In this document: piece after piece, positions 29,329-39,269 of the stretch | How the letters are laid out: each line of letters begins with the position of its first letter | Numbering within the stretch: the first letter of the stretch is position 1 | From: Sphingobium sp. HWE2-09 | Lineage (GTDB): Bacteria > Pseudomonadota > Alphaproteobacteria > Sphingomonadales > Sphingomonadaceae | Assembly (NCBI RefSeq): GCF_035989265.1 | Contig: NZ_JAYKZX010000001.1 | Coordinates: forward strand, 620,001 to 684,000 | Length of the DNA: 64,000 nucleotides | Direction of reading: 5' to 3' | Program-made: the position numbers and the translations under genes | The notes under the pieces: generated by a model | Told to the model about the DNA's origin: nothing | The model's input: the letters and a program-made list of their open reading frames with translations, nothing else | Database searches by the model: none

Positions 29329-29524
29329 ATTAGACAGAATCTGGCATCATGATGCGAATAATCCAGTATCAGAGATATTCGTAGTCCAATTTTGAGCGAA
29401 CTTTTGTTTCTTGACAGTTCGATTCCGCAAGGTTGAGACATAATCCACATATTGGGGGTGATGATCTTGCGGTCCGACAAATCCGCTATCGGCTGCTGGA
29501 AATTGTCACAGAAAGAACCCGATT

Positions 29525-29989
29525 ATGGACATCTTCACGAAGAATGCCGCCCGCCTCGACGGGCTGGATCAACTTCGGGCCTTCCTCGCCAACGGCGGTC
29601 AGGCACCTATGACGCAAACCTTGGGCATAGCACTTGTGGAGATAGATGCTGGCCGGGCCGTCTTCGAAGGTGATCCCGACGCTTCGGTCTATAATCCAAT
29701 TGGGACTGTCCATGGCGGCTATGCTGCGACGTTGCTGGACAGCGCCTGCGGCTGCGCCGTCCACTCGCGCTTGTCCCCGGATCAGGGCTATGCCACTCTT
29801 GAACTCAAGATCAGTTATCACTGGCCGGTCAGCGAGACAAGTGGACGGGTGCGCGCAGAAGGCACGTTGCTGTCCATCGGCCGCCGCGCCGCGTTTGCAC
29901 AAGCCCAACTGACCGACGAACAAGGCCGCCTATGCGCTTCGGCGACATCGACCCTGCTCGTATTCGACCGAAAGCCGGAAGCTGACTGA
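29525..29989 (+). CDS. PaaI family thioesterase
   Basis: Hotdog-fold acyl-CoA thioesterase of 154 residues. The signature GTVHGGYAATLLDSACGCAVHSRL holds the HGG turn and the acidic residue of the active site; LELKISYHWPVSETSGRVRAEG completes the fold. Likely releases CoA from stalled or dead-end aromatic or acyl CoA esters. Two smaller PaaI-like genes are at 53837-54621. No close co-transcribed neighbour; 196 bp after pseudoazurin. Confidence 0.88.
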   Translation: MDIFTKNAARLDGLDQLRAFLANGGQAPMTQTLGIALVEIDAGRAVFEGDPDASVYNPIGTVHGGYAATLLDSACGCAVHSRLSPDQGYATLELKISYHWPVSETSGRVRAEGTLLSIGRRAAFAQAQLTDEQGRLCASATSTLLVFDRKPEAD

Positions 29990-30683
29990 CCCCGAAGCCG
30001 TCAGGTCATGGAAAGAAGGCGGCACGCTACCCGTTTTGCCGCGTCGCTTGAATAGACGCTTCTGGATCAACTCACACGAGCTTTGCGTGATGCTCAAGCG
30101 AGGAGACTAGCTAGATGCCAAGGCGGAGAAATATTGACGCTGTGACCAGCGTTTGGAGGGCATGTTCATGGGTGCGGAGACCGGCATTCGGACCGGCTTT
30201 GTCGCGATCGGTTTTCACAAGACCTAGACCTATGAGCCATGACGTCAATTAATGAACTCGTCGTCGATCATGCCATGACGTGATTTAAAATATTGCGGTC
30301 GATGAGGTCTGCGGCTTCGTTCGCGTGTGGCGACCCACGCCCGCAATGAAGACGACCTTGGGAACCGGTATAACGTCACCTCAGAATCGGCTTGAAATGG
30401 GAGCTGAGATTGGATCGCCCCGTCCCAATAAAGGGGACATACACAGAGATAATTACCATCTAGTATCGCAATAACGAGAACATGTATATCTTCCGGAATA
30501 CCGATAGCGTAGTTTTCATCAATATCATTTATGAAAATTATTTTAGAAGAATAAGACAATCTCTTCAAAAATAACGAATATAATGCCAATTTGTCTAAAT
30601 AGAAATGAGGCGAATTCGGCGTGCTATCGTCCGGACGTACTACAAAAAGTTGCGCTAAAGCAACAACATCAGGGAGACGGGAA
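29990..30683. promoter_or_regulatory. promoter region of the third TonB receptor
   Basis: No gene in about 690 bp. It contains the palindrome at 30421-30439, then an AT-rich stretch (about 30480-30620) that probably holds the promoter and a long leader. Confidence 0.5.
30421..30439. promoter_or_regulatory. GTCCC/GGGAC operator-like palindrome (N7)
   Basis: CGTCCC, 7 nt, GGGACA, about 245 bp upstream of the TonB receptor that heads the epoxide hydrolase / Rieske gene group. Confidence 0.6.
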
Positions 30684-33128
30684 ATGCTGAAAAAAGGAAT
30701 ATTTGCCTTACTTCTCGGGGGATCGATCATCGCGCAGGCGGCCGCCCAGGAATCGTCGCCAGCAGCACAAGGAGGTCCGCAAGCGGCAACCTCTGGAACG
30801 CAGGACATCATCGTGACCGCACAAAAGCGTGAGCAGAAATTGCAGGATGTCGGCCTAAGCATAACGGCCGTCGGCGCCGAAGCGCTCGCTAACCAGCGCA
30901 TCCAGGGCGTAGCCGATCTGGCGAAGGTCGTGCCTGGTCTCACAACGACGCCCAGCCCTAATTCGACCCCGGTCTATACGTTGCGGGGCGTGGGTTTCTT
31001 CGAGAGTTCTTTGGCTGCAACCCCGGACGTCGCCATCTACATGGATCAGGCGCCTTTTTCCCTGCCCGCATTTTCCACGCTGTCGGCCTTCGATCTCGAG
31101 CGTATAGAAGTGCTCAAGGGGCCGCAGGGGACTTTGTTCGGCGCCAATGCGACGGGCGGTGCCATCAATTTCATCGCGGCAAAGCCTACGCGGGACTTCA
31201 AGGCTGGCGTCGATCTGGGCTATGGCCGCTTCAACACCGTCGAACTGGCGGGTTTCGTCAGCGGTCCTCTTTCCGACACGCTGCTCGCGCGATTTGCCGT
31301 AAAGGCAGTGCGCGGCGACGAGTGGCAGCGCAGCTATACCCGCGACGACAAGCTGGGTAAGACCAACACAACGGCGGCGAGACTTCTTCTGGACTGGAGG
31401 CCCAGCGACAGGGCGTCGTTCCTGCTGAACGTTAACGGCTGGCGCGACAAGTCGGATCCGCAGGCGCCACAAATCGCGCGCCCGACAACCCCGGCCGATC
31501 TGCAGGTTCCGATAGGCACCGTGAGCCAGCTAACGGGCCGAGGCGTGACGGCTAGCCTGCCAATATTGAACTTTCCTGCCGCACCCCGGAATGCCCGCGC
31601 CGCTGACTGGTCCCCCGCTGCTCGGCCCTATGCCGATGTGAAGACGGATCAGGTAACGCTCAACGCGACTTATGACATCCTCGGCGATGTGACGATTACA
31701 TCTCTTACCAGCTACACCAAATATAAGCACGATAAGGCTCAGAACCTTTCGGGATCCCCACTTCTCGCCATTGACAATACTGGGAACTCCGCGAACGCCA
31801 CCGCATTCAGCGAGGAACTAAGGCTCGCCAATTCAGGGGCTGGGCCGTTCCGGTGGGTTGTTGGCGGTAATTTCGAAAAGGTGAAGTCGTACGAGCAGGC
31901 TGATCTGGTTTTTTCAGGTGCATCGGGCGGATTCCAGCAGGGCTTTTCCAACACGACCTACGACACCCGTCAAAATGTGCGTCGTATCGCGGCATTCGGC
32001 AACGTCGAATATGATCTGTCGGATAGACTGACGGCTAAGGCGGGTATTCGCTACACAAACTCTCGTCATCGCGATGCCAGTCGATCCTCACCGACACCCG
32101 GCTATGTCGAGCCTTTTCCCGGCGATCCCACAGCCGAACAGTTCCTGAATGCGGTTTTCGGAGGCGTCTACACGCCACTATTCTGCCCCGGCGTGGTATA
32201 TCAATATATTCCGGGCACGTCATACGCGATCGATCCCGACACCTGCGCGACCGGCACGTTCCGTGACACCCTCAAGGAAAACAACACGTCGTGGCGGCTG
32301 GGCTTTGACTACAAGGCAACGGATGACCTTCTGCTCTATGTAAATGTGTCGAAAGGCTATAAAGCAGGTGCTTTCCCGGCGGCAGCTGCCGCGAACCAAG
32401 CGCAGTTCCGCCCTGTCGTACAAGAGTCCGTCATCGATTATGAGGCAGGGTTTAAATCGACGATCTCGAACATCGCCACAATCAACGGTTCTGTTTTCTA
32501 TTATGATTATCGTAACAAACAACTTCGCTCTACTGTCGTTGATCCTCTCTTCGACAAGCTAGACAATCTCGTCAACGTGCCAAAGTCGGTCATCAAGGGC
32601 GCAGAACTGGAGCTGAGTGCGCGCCCCCTCCCCAGGCTTTCGATCAGCGCTGCTGCGACATATGTCGATGCCAAAATCAAGCGGTTCCAAGGTATTACGG
32701 GAAGCACGAACATTTCGCCGACCACTGGTCAGCCCACATTCTTCAAATTCCCCGTCTTCGCGGATTTTAATGGAGTTCGACTGCCCTTTGCACCAAAATA
32801 TCAGTTCAGCTTCGCTGCTGACTATTCTACCGAAGTCGCCAGTGGGATCGATGCTTTCGTCGGCGGCAATTTAGCCGCGCAAACGAAGAGCTTTGGTTCG
32901 CCCCAGTTAACGGCCCGCAACAAGAAGGACGCGCAGATCGACGGTTACGCGACGCTCGATCTCAGAGCCGGGTTTGGCGCTTCAGACGACAGATGGAAGA
33001 TCACCTTCTGGGGCCGTAACATCACTAACAAATATTACTGGACCAACAGCCTGCGTAACTACGATACGATCGTACGCTACACTGGGCGACCTGCCGAATA
33101 TGGCGTGACAGCGGGCTTGCGCCTGTAA
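30684..33128 (+). CDS. TonB-dependent receptor
   Basis: Outer-membrane receptor of 814 residues. I start it at the ATG at 30684, with GGGAGA upstream, because it begins a signal peptide (MLKKGIFALLLGGSIIAQAAAQ); the frame is open further upstream without features. TonB-box-like TQDIIVTAQKREQ, plug with IEVLKGPQGTLFGANATGGAINFI, barrel ending EYGVTAGLRL. Followed by a hairpin (33138-33178) and the epoxide hydrolase gene. Its place at the head of the Rieske group suggests uptake of the same substrate. Confidence 0.94.
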   Translation: MLKKGIFALLLGGSIIAQAAAQESSPAAQGGPQAATSGTQDIIVTAQKREQKLQDVGLSITAVGAEALANQRIQGVADLAKVVPGLTTTPSPNSTPVYTLRGVGFFESSLAATPDVAIYMDQAPFSLPAFSTLSAFDLERIEVLKGPQGTLFGANATGGAINFIAAKPTRDFKAGVDLGYGRFNTVELAGFVSGPLSDTLLARFAVKAVRGDEWQRSYTRDDKLGKTNTTAARLLLDWRPSDRASFLLNVNGWRDKSDPQAPQIARPTTPADLQVPIGTVSQLTGRGVTASLPILNFPAAPRNARAADWSPAARPYADVKTDQVTLNATYDILGDVTITSLTSYTKYKHDKAQNLSGSPLLAIDNTGNSANATAFSEELRLANSGAGPFRWVVGGNFEKVKSYEQADLVFSGASGGFQQGFSNTTYDTRQNVRRIAAFGNVEYDLSDRLTAKAGIRYTNSRHRDASRSSPTPGYVEPFPGDPTAEQFLNAVFGGVYTPLFCPGVVYQYIPGTSYAIDPDTCATGTFRDTLKENNTSWRLGFDYKATDDLLLYVNVSKGYKAGAFPAAAAANQAQFRPVVQESVIDYEAGFKSTISNIATINGSVFYYDYRNKQLRSTVVDPLFDKLDNLVNVPKSVIKGAELELSARPLPRLSISAAATYVDAKIKRFQGITGSTNISPTTGQPTFFKFPVFADFNGVRLPFAPKYQFSFAADYSTEVASGIDAFVGGNLAAQTKSFGSPQLTARNKKDAQIDGYATLDLRAGFGASDDRWKITFWGRNITNKYYWTNSLRNYDTIVRYTGRPAEYGVTAGLRL

Positions 33129-33137
33129 ATGCCCCTA

Positions 33138-33178
33138 GCCCCAGCATCGATGGGCCTGCGGGCTTTTGATGCTGGGGC
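33138..33178 (+). terminator. 11-bp hairpin between receptor and epoxide hydrolase
   Basis: Perfect arms GCCCCAGCATC (33138-33148) and GATGCTGGGGC (33168-33178) with a 19-nt loop, 9 bp after the receptor stop. It argues against the in-frame ATG at 33129 as the start of the next gene, and could terminate or attenuate readthrough. Confidence 0.6.
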
Positions 33179-33200
33179 ATCGTCAAATAAGGAACAAACA

Positions 33201-34382
33201 TTGCATGACATTGAGCCATTTGTTCTTTCCATCGCTGACAGCGAGCTTGAGGATCTCAGGCGCCGGTTGCGTGAAACCCGCTGGCCGGAGACAGAACCCG
33301 TGCCTGACTGGAGCCAGGGGGCGCCGCTCGCAAGAGTGAAGGCGCTGTGCGACTATTGGCTAAATGACTATGACTGGCGTCGCTGCGAAGCCGTGCTGAA
33401 CGGATACCCGCAGTACCGGACCGTCATCAATGGATTGGGCATCCATTTCCTGCACATCCGGTCGCCCGAACCGGATGCTCTGCCCCTTCTTATGACCCAT
33501 GGCTGGCCCGGATCGATCGTTGAGTTCCTCAAGGTCATCGGGCCGCTCACCGACCCGGCGGCACATGGCGGGAACCCGCGCGATGCCTTCCATCTGGTCT
33601 TGCCATCATTGCCAGGTTACGGCTTTTCGGACAAGCCGACGGAAACAGGTTGGGGACCGGTGCGAACTGCTCGGGCCTGGCTGACGTTGATGGAGCGGCT
33701 CGGCTATGCCCGCTTCGTCAAGCAGGGCGGCGACTGGGGCGCGATGGTGACAAAGGCGATGGCGGCGATGAAAGCCCCGCAATGCCTGGCCGTTCACCTG
33801 AATATGCCGCTGATAATTCCCGCTGATGAAGAGATCGCCACCGCGACAGATGAAGAGCGAGCCATTCTTGCCGACCAGGAATATTTCCTGACGCAGGACT
33901 CAGCCTATCTGGAACTGCAACGCACACGACCGCAGACAATCGGATACGGACTCGCCGACTCACCGGCGGGGCAAGCAAGCTGGATCTATGAAAAGCTTCA
34001 GAGCTGGTCGGATCATAATGGCCAGGTCGAAGAGATTCTGAGCATGGATGAAATACTCGACAATATTATGATGTATTGGCTGCCTAACACCGCTGCTTCC
34101 TCTGCCCGATTTTATCAGGAAGGGATCGAATTCGCCTTCACCAGTGAGCGGATCGATACACCCGTTGGCATCAGCAATTTTCCGAAGGAAGTCTATCGTT
34201 CCTCGCGGCGATGGGCTGACCGGGTATTCGGCAACATCATCTACTGGAACACCCCGCACAAGGGCGGCCATTTTGCAGCATTTGAGCAACCCGAGTTGTT
34301 CGTGCAGGAAGTTCGGGATTGTTTCAGACAGTTTCAAATCGGCGGCGCTTACCAGTCGAACAGCGGAGGACGGCCACTGTGA
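33201..34382 (+). CDS. epoxide hydrolase (EHN family)
   Basis: Alpha/beta-hydrolase epoxide hydrolase with the EHN N-terminal domain, 393 residues. Nucleophile Asp about 178 in QGGDWGAMV, oxyanion motif THGWPGSIVEF at about 99, and catalytic His in KGGHFAAFEQPE near the C-terminus. I use the TTG at 33201: AAGGA stands nine bases upstream and the protein then starts directly with the conserved PFVLSIADSELEDLRRRLRETRWP. The frame upstream runs through a hairpin. It would open an epoxide or arene-oxide-type intermediate. The next gene overlaps by 4 nt. Confidence 0.88.
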   Translation: MHDIEPFVLSIADSELEDLRRRLRETRWPETEPVPDWSQGAPLARVKALCDYWLNDYDWRRCEAVLNGYPQYRTVINGLGIHFLHIRSPEPDALPLLMTHGWPGSIVEFLKVIGPLTDPAAHGGNPRDAFHLVLPSLPGYGFSDKPTETGWGPVRTARAWLTLMERLGYARFVKQGGDWGAMVTKAMAAMKAPQCLAVHLNMPLIIPADEEIATATDEERAILADQEYFLTQDSAYLELQRTRPQTIGYGLADSPAGQASWIYEKLQSWSDHNGQVEEILSMDEILDNIMMYWLPNTAASSARFYQEGIEFAFTSERIDTPVGISNFPKEVYRSSRRWADRVFGNIIYWNTPHKGGHFAAFEQPELFVQEVRDCFRQFQIGGAYQSNSGGRPL

Positions 34383-35221
34383 ACGACAATTTGGTCATGT
34401 ACAGCGCGACAGTTCACGCGCTACCTTTTGTTGAACAGTGTCGCGCCACCCAGATCGCTCAGTGTCGCGAACTCACGATGAGTCCGCTCGACTATGTTAA
34501 TCTTCTCGCATCAGGTCTGAGCACTGCTGAACTGAAGACAATCGCTGCTGACCATGGTCTTACATTCAATCATCTGGAGCCATTGAGTACGTGGGCGCCG
34601 AATTGGATGCCTGCGGCAGGGTCCGGGCTAGTCGATACCGACTATATAAGATTTCCGGAGAATGAGTTTTTCGATATCGCTGAAGCACTCGGTTGCACCT
34701 CATTCGGCGCCATTGCCAGCTATCCTAAAGGCACCTATTCGCTTAACGAAGAGATAGATCTTTTCGGCGCTCTTTGCGAACGATCCCAACAGCGCGGCCT
34801 GAAGGTGGCATTGGAATTTATCCCATTCCTGGGCGTGAACTCGCTCTCTGCCGCGTGGGATATAGTATCTGCCGTGTCGATGCCTAATGCCGGCATCCTG
34901 TTCGACACCTGGCACTATTTTCGCAGCGGTTCCACCGCAGCATTATTAAGCACGATTCCCGGCGACCGCATTTTCGCCGTTCAACTCAATGACGGCAGCG
35001 CCGAACTCGCCCCTGGGGTAAGCCTGTTCGAGGACTGCACGACACGCCGCATGTTGCCTGGAGAAGGGGCGTTCGGGGTGCGCGAGACTGTTGCGCTTCT
35101 TCGTCAGATCGGTGGTTTCAACAATGTCGGCCCAGAGATTTTTTCTGCTGAGCTTAACGCCCTTCCGGCTGAGGAAATCGGGTTGCGCTGCCGCACCAGT
35201 TTGGAAAATGTAACTTGTTAA
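34379..35221 (+). CDS. sugar phosphate isomerase/epimerase family protein
   Basis: TIM-barrel protein (AP endonuclease 2 / xylose-isomerase-like), 280 residues. The GTG at 34379 overlaps the epoxide hydrolase stop (GTGA) and has GGAGG about eight bases upstream. Typical segments are GLKVALEFIPF, GILFDTWHYFRSG and IFAVQLNDG, which carry likely metal ligands (Glu, Asp, His), and a terminal GPEIFSAEL. Proteins of this family in aromatic clusters act as isomerases or dehydratases on hydroxyacids or hydroxypyruvate-like compounds; the real substrate is unknown. Co-transcribed with the epoxide hydrolase and probably the Rieske oxygenase. Confidence 0.83.
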   Translation: MNDNLVMYSATVHALPFVEQCRATQIAQCRELTMSPLDYVNLLASGLSTAELKTIAADHGLTFNHLEPLSTWAPNWMPAAGSGLVDTDYIRFPENEFFDIAEALGCTSFGAIASYPKGTYSLNEEIDLFGALCERSQQRGLKVALEFIPFLGVNSLSAAWDIVSAVSMPNAGILFDTWHYFRSGSTAALLSTIPGDRIFAVQLNDGSAELAPGVSLFEDCTTRRMLPGEGAFGVRETVALLRQIGGFNNVGPEIFSAELNALPAEEIGLRCRTSLENVTC

Positions 35222-35291
35222 GCGCTCCATATCGCAGAACCCGATCAATATCGGGATCATTCGCTCTGAGCAATGAAGAAGGAAGACAACC

Positions 35292-36725
35292 ATGAATAGT
35301 GTATCGGTTCGTCCCGGACGGGATTGGGTACGGCGCGATGATCAGGCCAGCCAGGTAGGGCCATCCTATCAAGATTGCCTGGCCGAAGACAAGATCGTTC
35401 CGCCGGAGGACATCAGATGCACTTCCAATGACCCTGATCTTCTGTCCTACGACTTCACGCGCCATCGGTATTTCGACAAGGAGTTCCATGATCGCGAGGT
35501 CAAAGGCCTGTGGTCGCGCGTTTGGCAAATGGCTTGCCGCGAAGAGGAAATTCCTGAGGCCGGGGATATCTCGGTTTACGAGATTGCCGGTTCTTCATTC
35601 ATCATCGTTCGCGGTGAAGATCTGAAGATCCGGGCCTTCCGCAATACCTGCATGCACCGCGGGATGAAGCTTTGTGAGCAGGATACGGTTGTCAGCGAGT
35701 TGAAATGCCCATTCCATGGATTCACTTGGGACTTGGCAGGCAACCTCATCGATGTGCCCATGCGCTGGGATTTCCCGAACATGAAGGACAATTCCGTCCG
35801 TCTGTCCGAAGTGCAGGTGGGCCTGTGGGGCGGCTTTGTCTTCATCAACCCTGACCCCGACGCCCCCTCGCTCGAAAGCTTTCTTGGAGTTTTGCCTCGG
35901 CACATGTCGGGATACATGGACTACTCCGACAAGTACATCACTCGCCACGTCAAGAAGATTTTTCCTTGCAACTGGAAGCTGGGAGTAGAAGTATTCCTCG
36001 AAAGTTATCACACGCTGGTGACGCATCCCCAATTCACAGGATTCTTGGCGGACGAAAATGGACAATATGATGTGTACGGACCACATGTCAGCCGCTTCAT
36101 CCTGCCTACCGGCAAACAGGCCCCCGCCATTGCCGAGAATCTATCAGACCAGGCCGTTGTCAACGAGTTCTTCATCGAGAATGAGCTTGGTACTCCCCCC
36201 ACGGTTCCCCAGGGCGTGACGGCGCGCGCATTTCTGTCCGAGTACATGCGCGACTTCTACACGGCAAAGTCGGGTCGCGACTATTCATCATGTCCTGAGA
36301 CAGAACTGATCGACACCACCCAATACTCCCTCTTCCCCAACCTGATCGTGTGGCGCACTTTGCTCTTTCCCGCCGTGTATCGCATCCGGCCAAACGGGAA
36401 CGACCCCCATTCCTGCATCTGGGAATGGTATTTCATGGCAGATGTTCCGGCTTCCGGGATACGGCCGCCAGCCGCCGAGATGGAAGATATAAGCGACATC
36501 ACTTTTACAGAGGCGCTGAAGAATTATTCGCCCTTGATGGGCGTAACCTACGACCAAGATTTCCGAAACCTTACTGCAATACAGCAAGGTATTTCGGGCG
36601 CTCTCGATGTCCCAATGCAGTTTGCGGAGTATCAGGAGATCAGAATAAAGCACCTTGAGAAAACGCTCGATGCCTATCTGGATAAGTATGCACCAGAAAC
36701 AGCGCTCGGACAGAACGCAACGTAG
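35292..36725 (+). CDS. Rieske ring-hydroxylating oxygenase, alpha subunit
   Basis: Oxygenase component of 477 residues. Rieske cluster ligands Cys120-x-His122 and Cys139-x2-His142 (CMHRG, CPFHGFTW) are followed by the catalytic domain with mononuclear-iron histidines in ESYHTLVTHPQ (about 240 and 245). AGGAAGAC precedes the ATG. No small beta subunit follows, so it is probably a homo-oligomeric type. A matching Rieske ferredoxin gene lies 270 bp downstream; no reductase is evident in the window. Dihydroxylation, mono-oxygenation or demethylation are all possible, so the exact reaction is open. Confidence 0.93.
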   Translation: MNSVSVRPGRDWVRRDDQASQVGPSYQDCLAEDKIVPPEDIRCTSNDPDLLSYDFTRHRYFDKEFHDREVKGLWSRVWQMACREEEIPEAGDISVYEIAGSSFIIVRGEDLKIRAFRNTCMHRGMKLCEQDTVVSELKCPFHGFTWDLAGNLIDVPMRWDFPNMKDNSVRLSEVQVGLWGGFVFINPDPDAPSLESFLGVLPRHMSGYMDYSDKYITRHVKKIFPCNWKLGVEVFLESYHTLVTHPQFTGFLADENGQYDVYGPHVSRFILPTGKQAPAIAENLSDQAVVNEFFIENELGTPPTVPQGVTARAFLSEYMRDFYTAKSGRDYSSCPETELIDTTQYSLFPNLIVWRTLLFPAVYRIRPNGNDPHSCIWEWYFMADVPASGIRPPAAEMEDISDITFTEALKNYSPLMGVTYDQDFRNLTAIQQGISGALDVPMQFAEYQEIRIKHLEKTLDAYLDKYAPETALGQNAT

Positions 36726-36734
36726 CAGCAATAC

Positions 36735-36751
36735 GCTGCGTCATCCGCAGC
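36735..36751 (+). terminator. short hairpin after Rieske gene
   Basis: GCTGCG and CGCAGC with loop TCATC, 10 bp after the oxygenase stop. Weak, no T tract. Confidence 0.3.
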
Positions 36752-36825
36752 ATGGGTCACGCTGTTGTCGCAGACAAGAATATTGCCTGGACGTTTGCAT
36801 TCTACAGAGCGTTTTCGTTGAGGTC

Positions 36826-36861
36826 GTTGAACGCGTTGTCTTGCGTGACAATGCGTTCAAC
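36826..36861. promoter_or_regulatory. 15-bp imperfect inverted repeat before ferredoxin gene
   Basis: GTTGAACGCGTTGTC and GACAATGCGTTCAAC (14 of 15 pair) separated by TTGCGT. It lies in the 272-bp gap between the Rieske oxygenase and ferredoxin genes. No T run follows, so an operator or an mRNA-processing hairpin is as likely as a terminator. Its sequence is unrelated to the GTCCC palindromes. Confidence 0.45.
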
Positions 36862-36997
36862 GATAACGCAATCGGTCGGACAGATACCGGTCGGAACGAC
36901 AATTCGTCGCACCCTGCCAAAAAGGGCACGGGGAAATGCGCGATTTATTGAAAGGGCCTAGAGGCAATGTCTTTAATTTACAGCAGGTTTCGGCGCG

Positions 36998-37333
36998 ATG
37001 ACTGAGTTCGTGCCTGTACTAGATGAGGCCCAGCTTCCAGCCGGGAGAAACAAGGCAGTAGAAGCCTTTGGCCAATCAGTGCTTCTGTGCCGCACGGCAG
37101 ACGGTTTGTACGCTGTGGCGAACGAGTGCACGCATCAGAAACTGGCCCTAGAGGGCGGACGTATCCGTGGAAACTCTATTTTTTGCCCAGCGCATGGTGT
37201 CCGTTTCGATTTGCGTACCGGTTGTCCGACTGGCACGCTGACAGACAAGCCATTGCAACGCTTCGAAGCGCGGATATCCGATGGCCAAATCGAAATTGCG
37301 CGGTTGGAATCTGAAACGGGTTCGGCTTCGTAA
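36998..37333 (+). CDS. Rieske-type ferredoxin
   Basis: Small 2Fe-2S electron carrier of 111 residues with Cys44-x-His46 (ECTHQ) and Cys63-x2-His66 (CPAHG), the pattern of biphenyl-dioxygenase-type ferredoxins. It should deliver electrons to the oxygenase at 35292-36725. A ferredoxin reductase is not found nearby and must be shared or encoded elsewhere. No strong Shine-Dalgarno before the ATG. Confidence 0.92.
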   Translation: MTEFVPVLDEAQLPAGRNKAVEAFGQSVLLCRTADGLYAVANECTHQKLALEGGRIRGNSIFCPAHGVRFDLRTGCPTGTLTDKPLQRFEARISDGQIEIARLESETGSAS

Positions 37334-37424
37334 TGATTATGTTCGCTCGATCTGACCGACCAAGATCGTAAATCGCGGAAATTAGCAATTCAGTTGTCGC
37401 GAAAAAATAGGGTGGGAGAGCGGC

Positions 37425-39098
37425 ATGGAAGTCGATGTGATTATAGTTGGGTCGGTTGCCGGCGGCTTGGCTACTGCTGTAGTTGCGGCGCAGCTAGGTC
37501 TATCGGTTGTAGTGTGCGAGAAGGCGCCATGTTTTGGGGGAACGACCGCGCTGTCGCTAGGCGGACCGTGGATAGTTGCGAACAAGCATCAATCGGGCCT
37601 TGGCATTGCGGACACGATCGAGGCCGGTGATACCTATCTGCGCGCGGTACTGGGCAATCTCTATGATTCAGAAAAGATCGCAACATATTTGCGCGCCGGG
37701 CGCGAGATGATTGCGTTCATGGAGGCAAACTCGGCCGTCGTTTGGGCCGGCTTCACCATGCCCGACTATTATCCAGAACTGCCGGGTGCATCGGTGGGAC
37801 GTACGATGCTGGTGGACCCGTATGATGGCAAAAAGCTTGGTCCGTATCTGAAGCTCCTGAAGCTGCCTTTGCGAGGCATCGCGCAGTTTGGTACGATGCA
37901 AGTTGACATGCGTGAGGCCGGTCGCTTCCAGTCCACATTCAAAAACGCCGCCTCTTTCACTTTCACCAGCAAGCGGTTCCTGCGCTATGGCTTCGACTTG
38001 CTGCGTTTTGGTCGTGGCTCCTATTTAGCCAATGGCAATGCGCTTATCGGCCGGCTTATTCGATCTCCCTGGATCTCGGCGTCATTCTCAAGCCATCCAC
38101 CCCGCTTGAGGAACTAATCGTTAGCGAAGGCCGATTGGAAGCTATCGTGGTTAACCTTGACGGCAGTCGGAGTACCATAAGGGCGCGACGCGGAATCGTG
38201 CTAGCCAGCGGCGGCTTTGGCGCAGACCCGAAATGGCGCGAGCGCTACATGCCGCTGCCCGACGCCCATATTTCGGTTCAGCCCGATACTAATGTAGGCG
38301 ATGGGATACGTCTGGGACAGGCTGCGGGGGGCGCGCTGGGTGAGGATAATCCTGACAATGGGGGGATGGGTCCCGGTTTCCGTTCTACGCCATGTTGACG
38401 GCAGGCTAGACAAATATCCGCATTTCGGCTTCGACCGCGGCAAGCCTGGTTCGCTGATAGTGGATGCATTCGGCAAGCGTTTCATAAACGAGGCTGCACC
38501 CTATCTGGTGTTCGGCCAAGCCATGCATGCCCAGAAAATCACGAAAGCCTGGCTCATCGGCAATCGACGTTTTTTGCGCAAGTACGGAATGGGACTTGCG
38601 CTGCCTGCACCTTATCCTATCGGGCACCTCATCCGACAAGGCTATCTTCTCCAAGCAGACACAATACAGGATCTCGCAAATAAGATCGGCATTGATGTAA
38701 TGACATTAAATGTAACGATTGAAGAATTCAATCACCATGCGCGAGATGGTAAAGACCCGTTATTTCGGCGCGGCGAGAACGCATTTGACGCTTCGCAGGG
38801 CGACGCTGGTCATCAGCCAAACCCCAATCTGGCGCCTCTTGAAGGTGGGCCATATTATGCCCTCGCCTTATATCCAGGAAGCATAAGCTCTGTGCTCGGT
38901 TTAGAGACCAACGCAAATGCCCAGGTGCTGAGCCCATCCGGGGATGTCATGCCCGGACTTTATGCGATCGGACCTGACCAGAATACGGTGATGCGCGGTA
39001 CATATCCGGGCGGAGGATCGAGTATCGGTCCAGCCATGACCTTCGGCTATATCGCGGCAAAGCATATGGCGGAAGAGAATTACGGTCAGACCCATTAG
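37425..39098 (+). pseudogene. FAD-binding dehydrogenase (KstD/fumarate reductase-like), two frameshifts
   Basis: Flavoprotein of the FAD_binding_2 family, which includes 3-ketosteroid dehydrogenases and fumarate reductase. The N-terminus has VDVIIVGSVAGGLATAVVAAQLGLSV with the ADP-binding fold (one Gly replaced by Val) and GGTTALSLGG; the C-terminus has YPGGGSSIGPAMTFGYIAAKHMA. The frame is lost at about 38060, where the alternative frame continues SLDLGVILKPSTPLEELIVSEG through ASGGFGADPKWRERYMP, and returns to the first frame near 38370 (VSVLRHVDGRLDKYPHFG). The net effect is one base lost and one gained. All domains are present, so either a recent pseudogene or two sequencing errors. GGGAG precedes the ATG. 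Confidence 0.82.
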
Positions 39099-39177
39099 AT
39101 CCCCACACTGATGCTGAACGGCTGAATCTATGGCGGCGCAACGAGGCGCGGCCATGCGTAGGTCATCATGCACATGA

Positions 39178-39197
39178 TGTCCCGGCTAGGCGGGACA
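39178..39197. promoter_or_regulatory. GTCCC/GGGAC operator-like palindrome (N8), best copy
   Basis: TGTCCC, 8 nt, GGGACA; arms extend to GATGTCCC/GGGACATC, a perfect 8-bp inverted repeat. It lies about 73 bp before the NTF2-like gene at 39270. Confidence 0.68.
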
Positions 39198-39269
39198 TCT
39201 CGATGTGGGGCAAGCCCTTATCAACGACACAGTCGTTTCTGATACGCCAGCTACACCAAAGGGAATATC

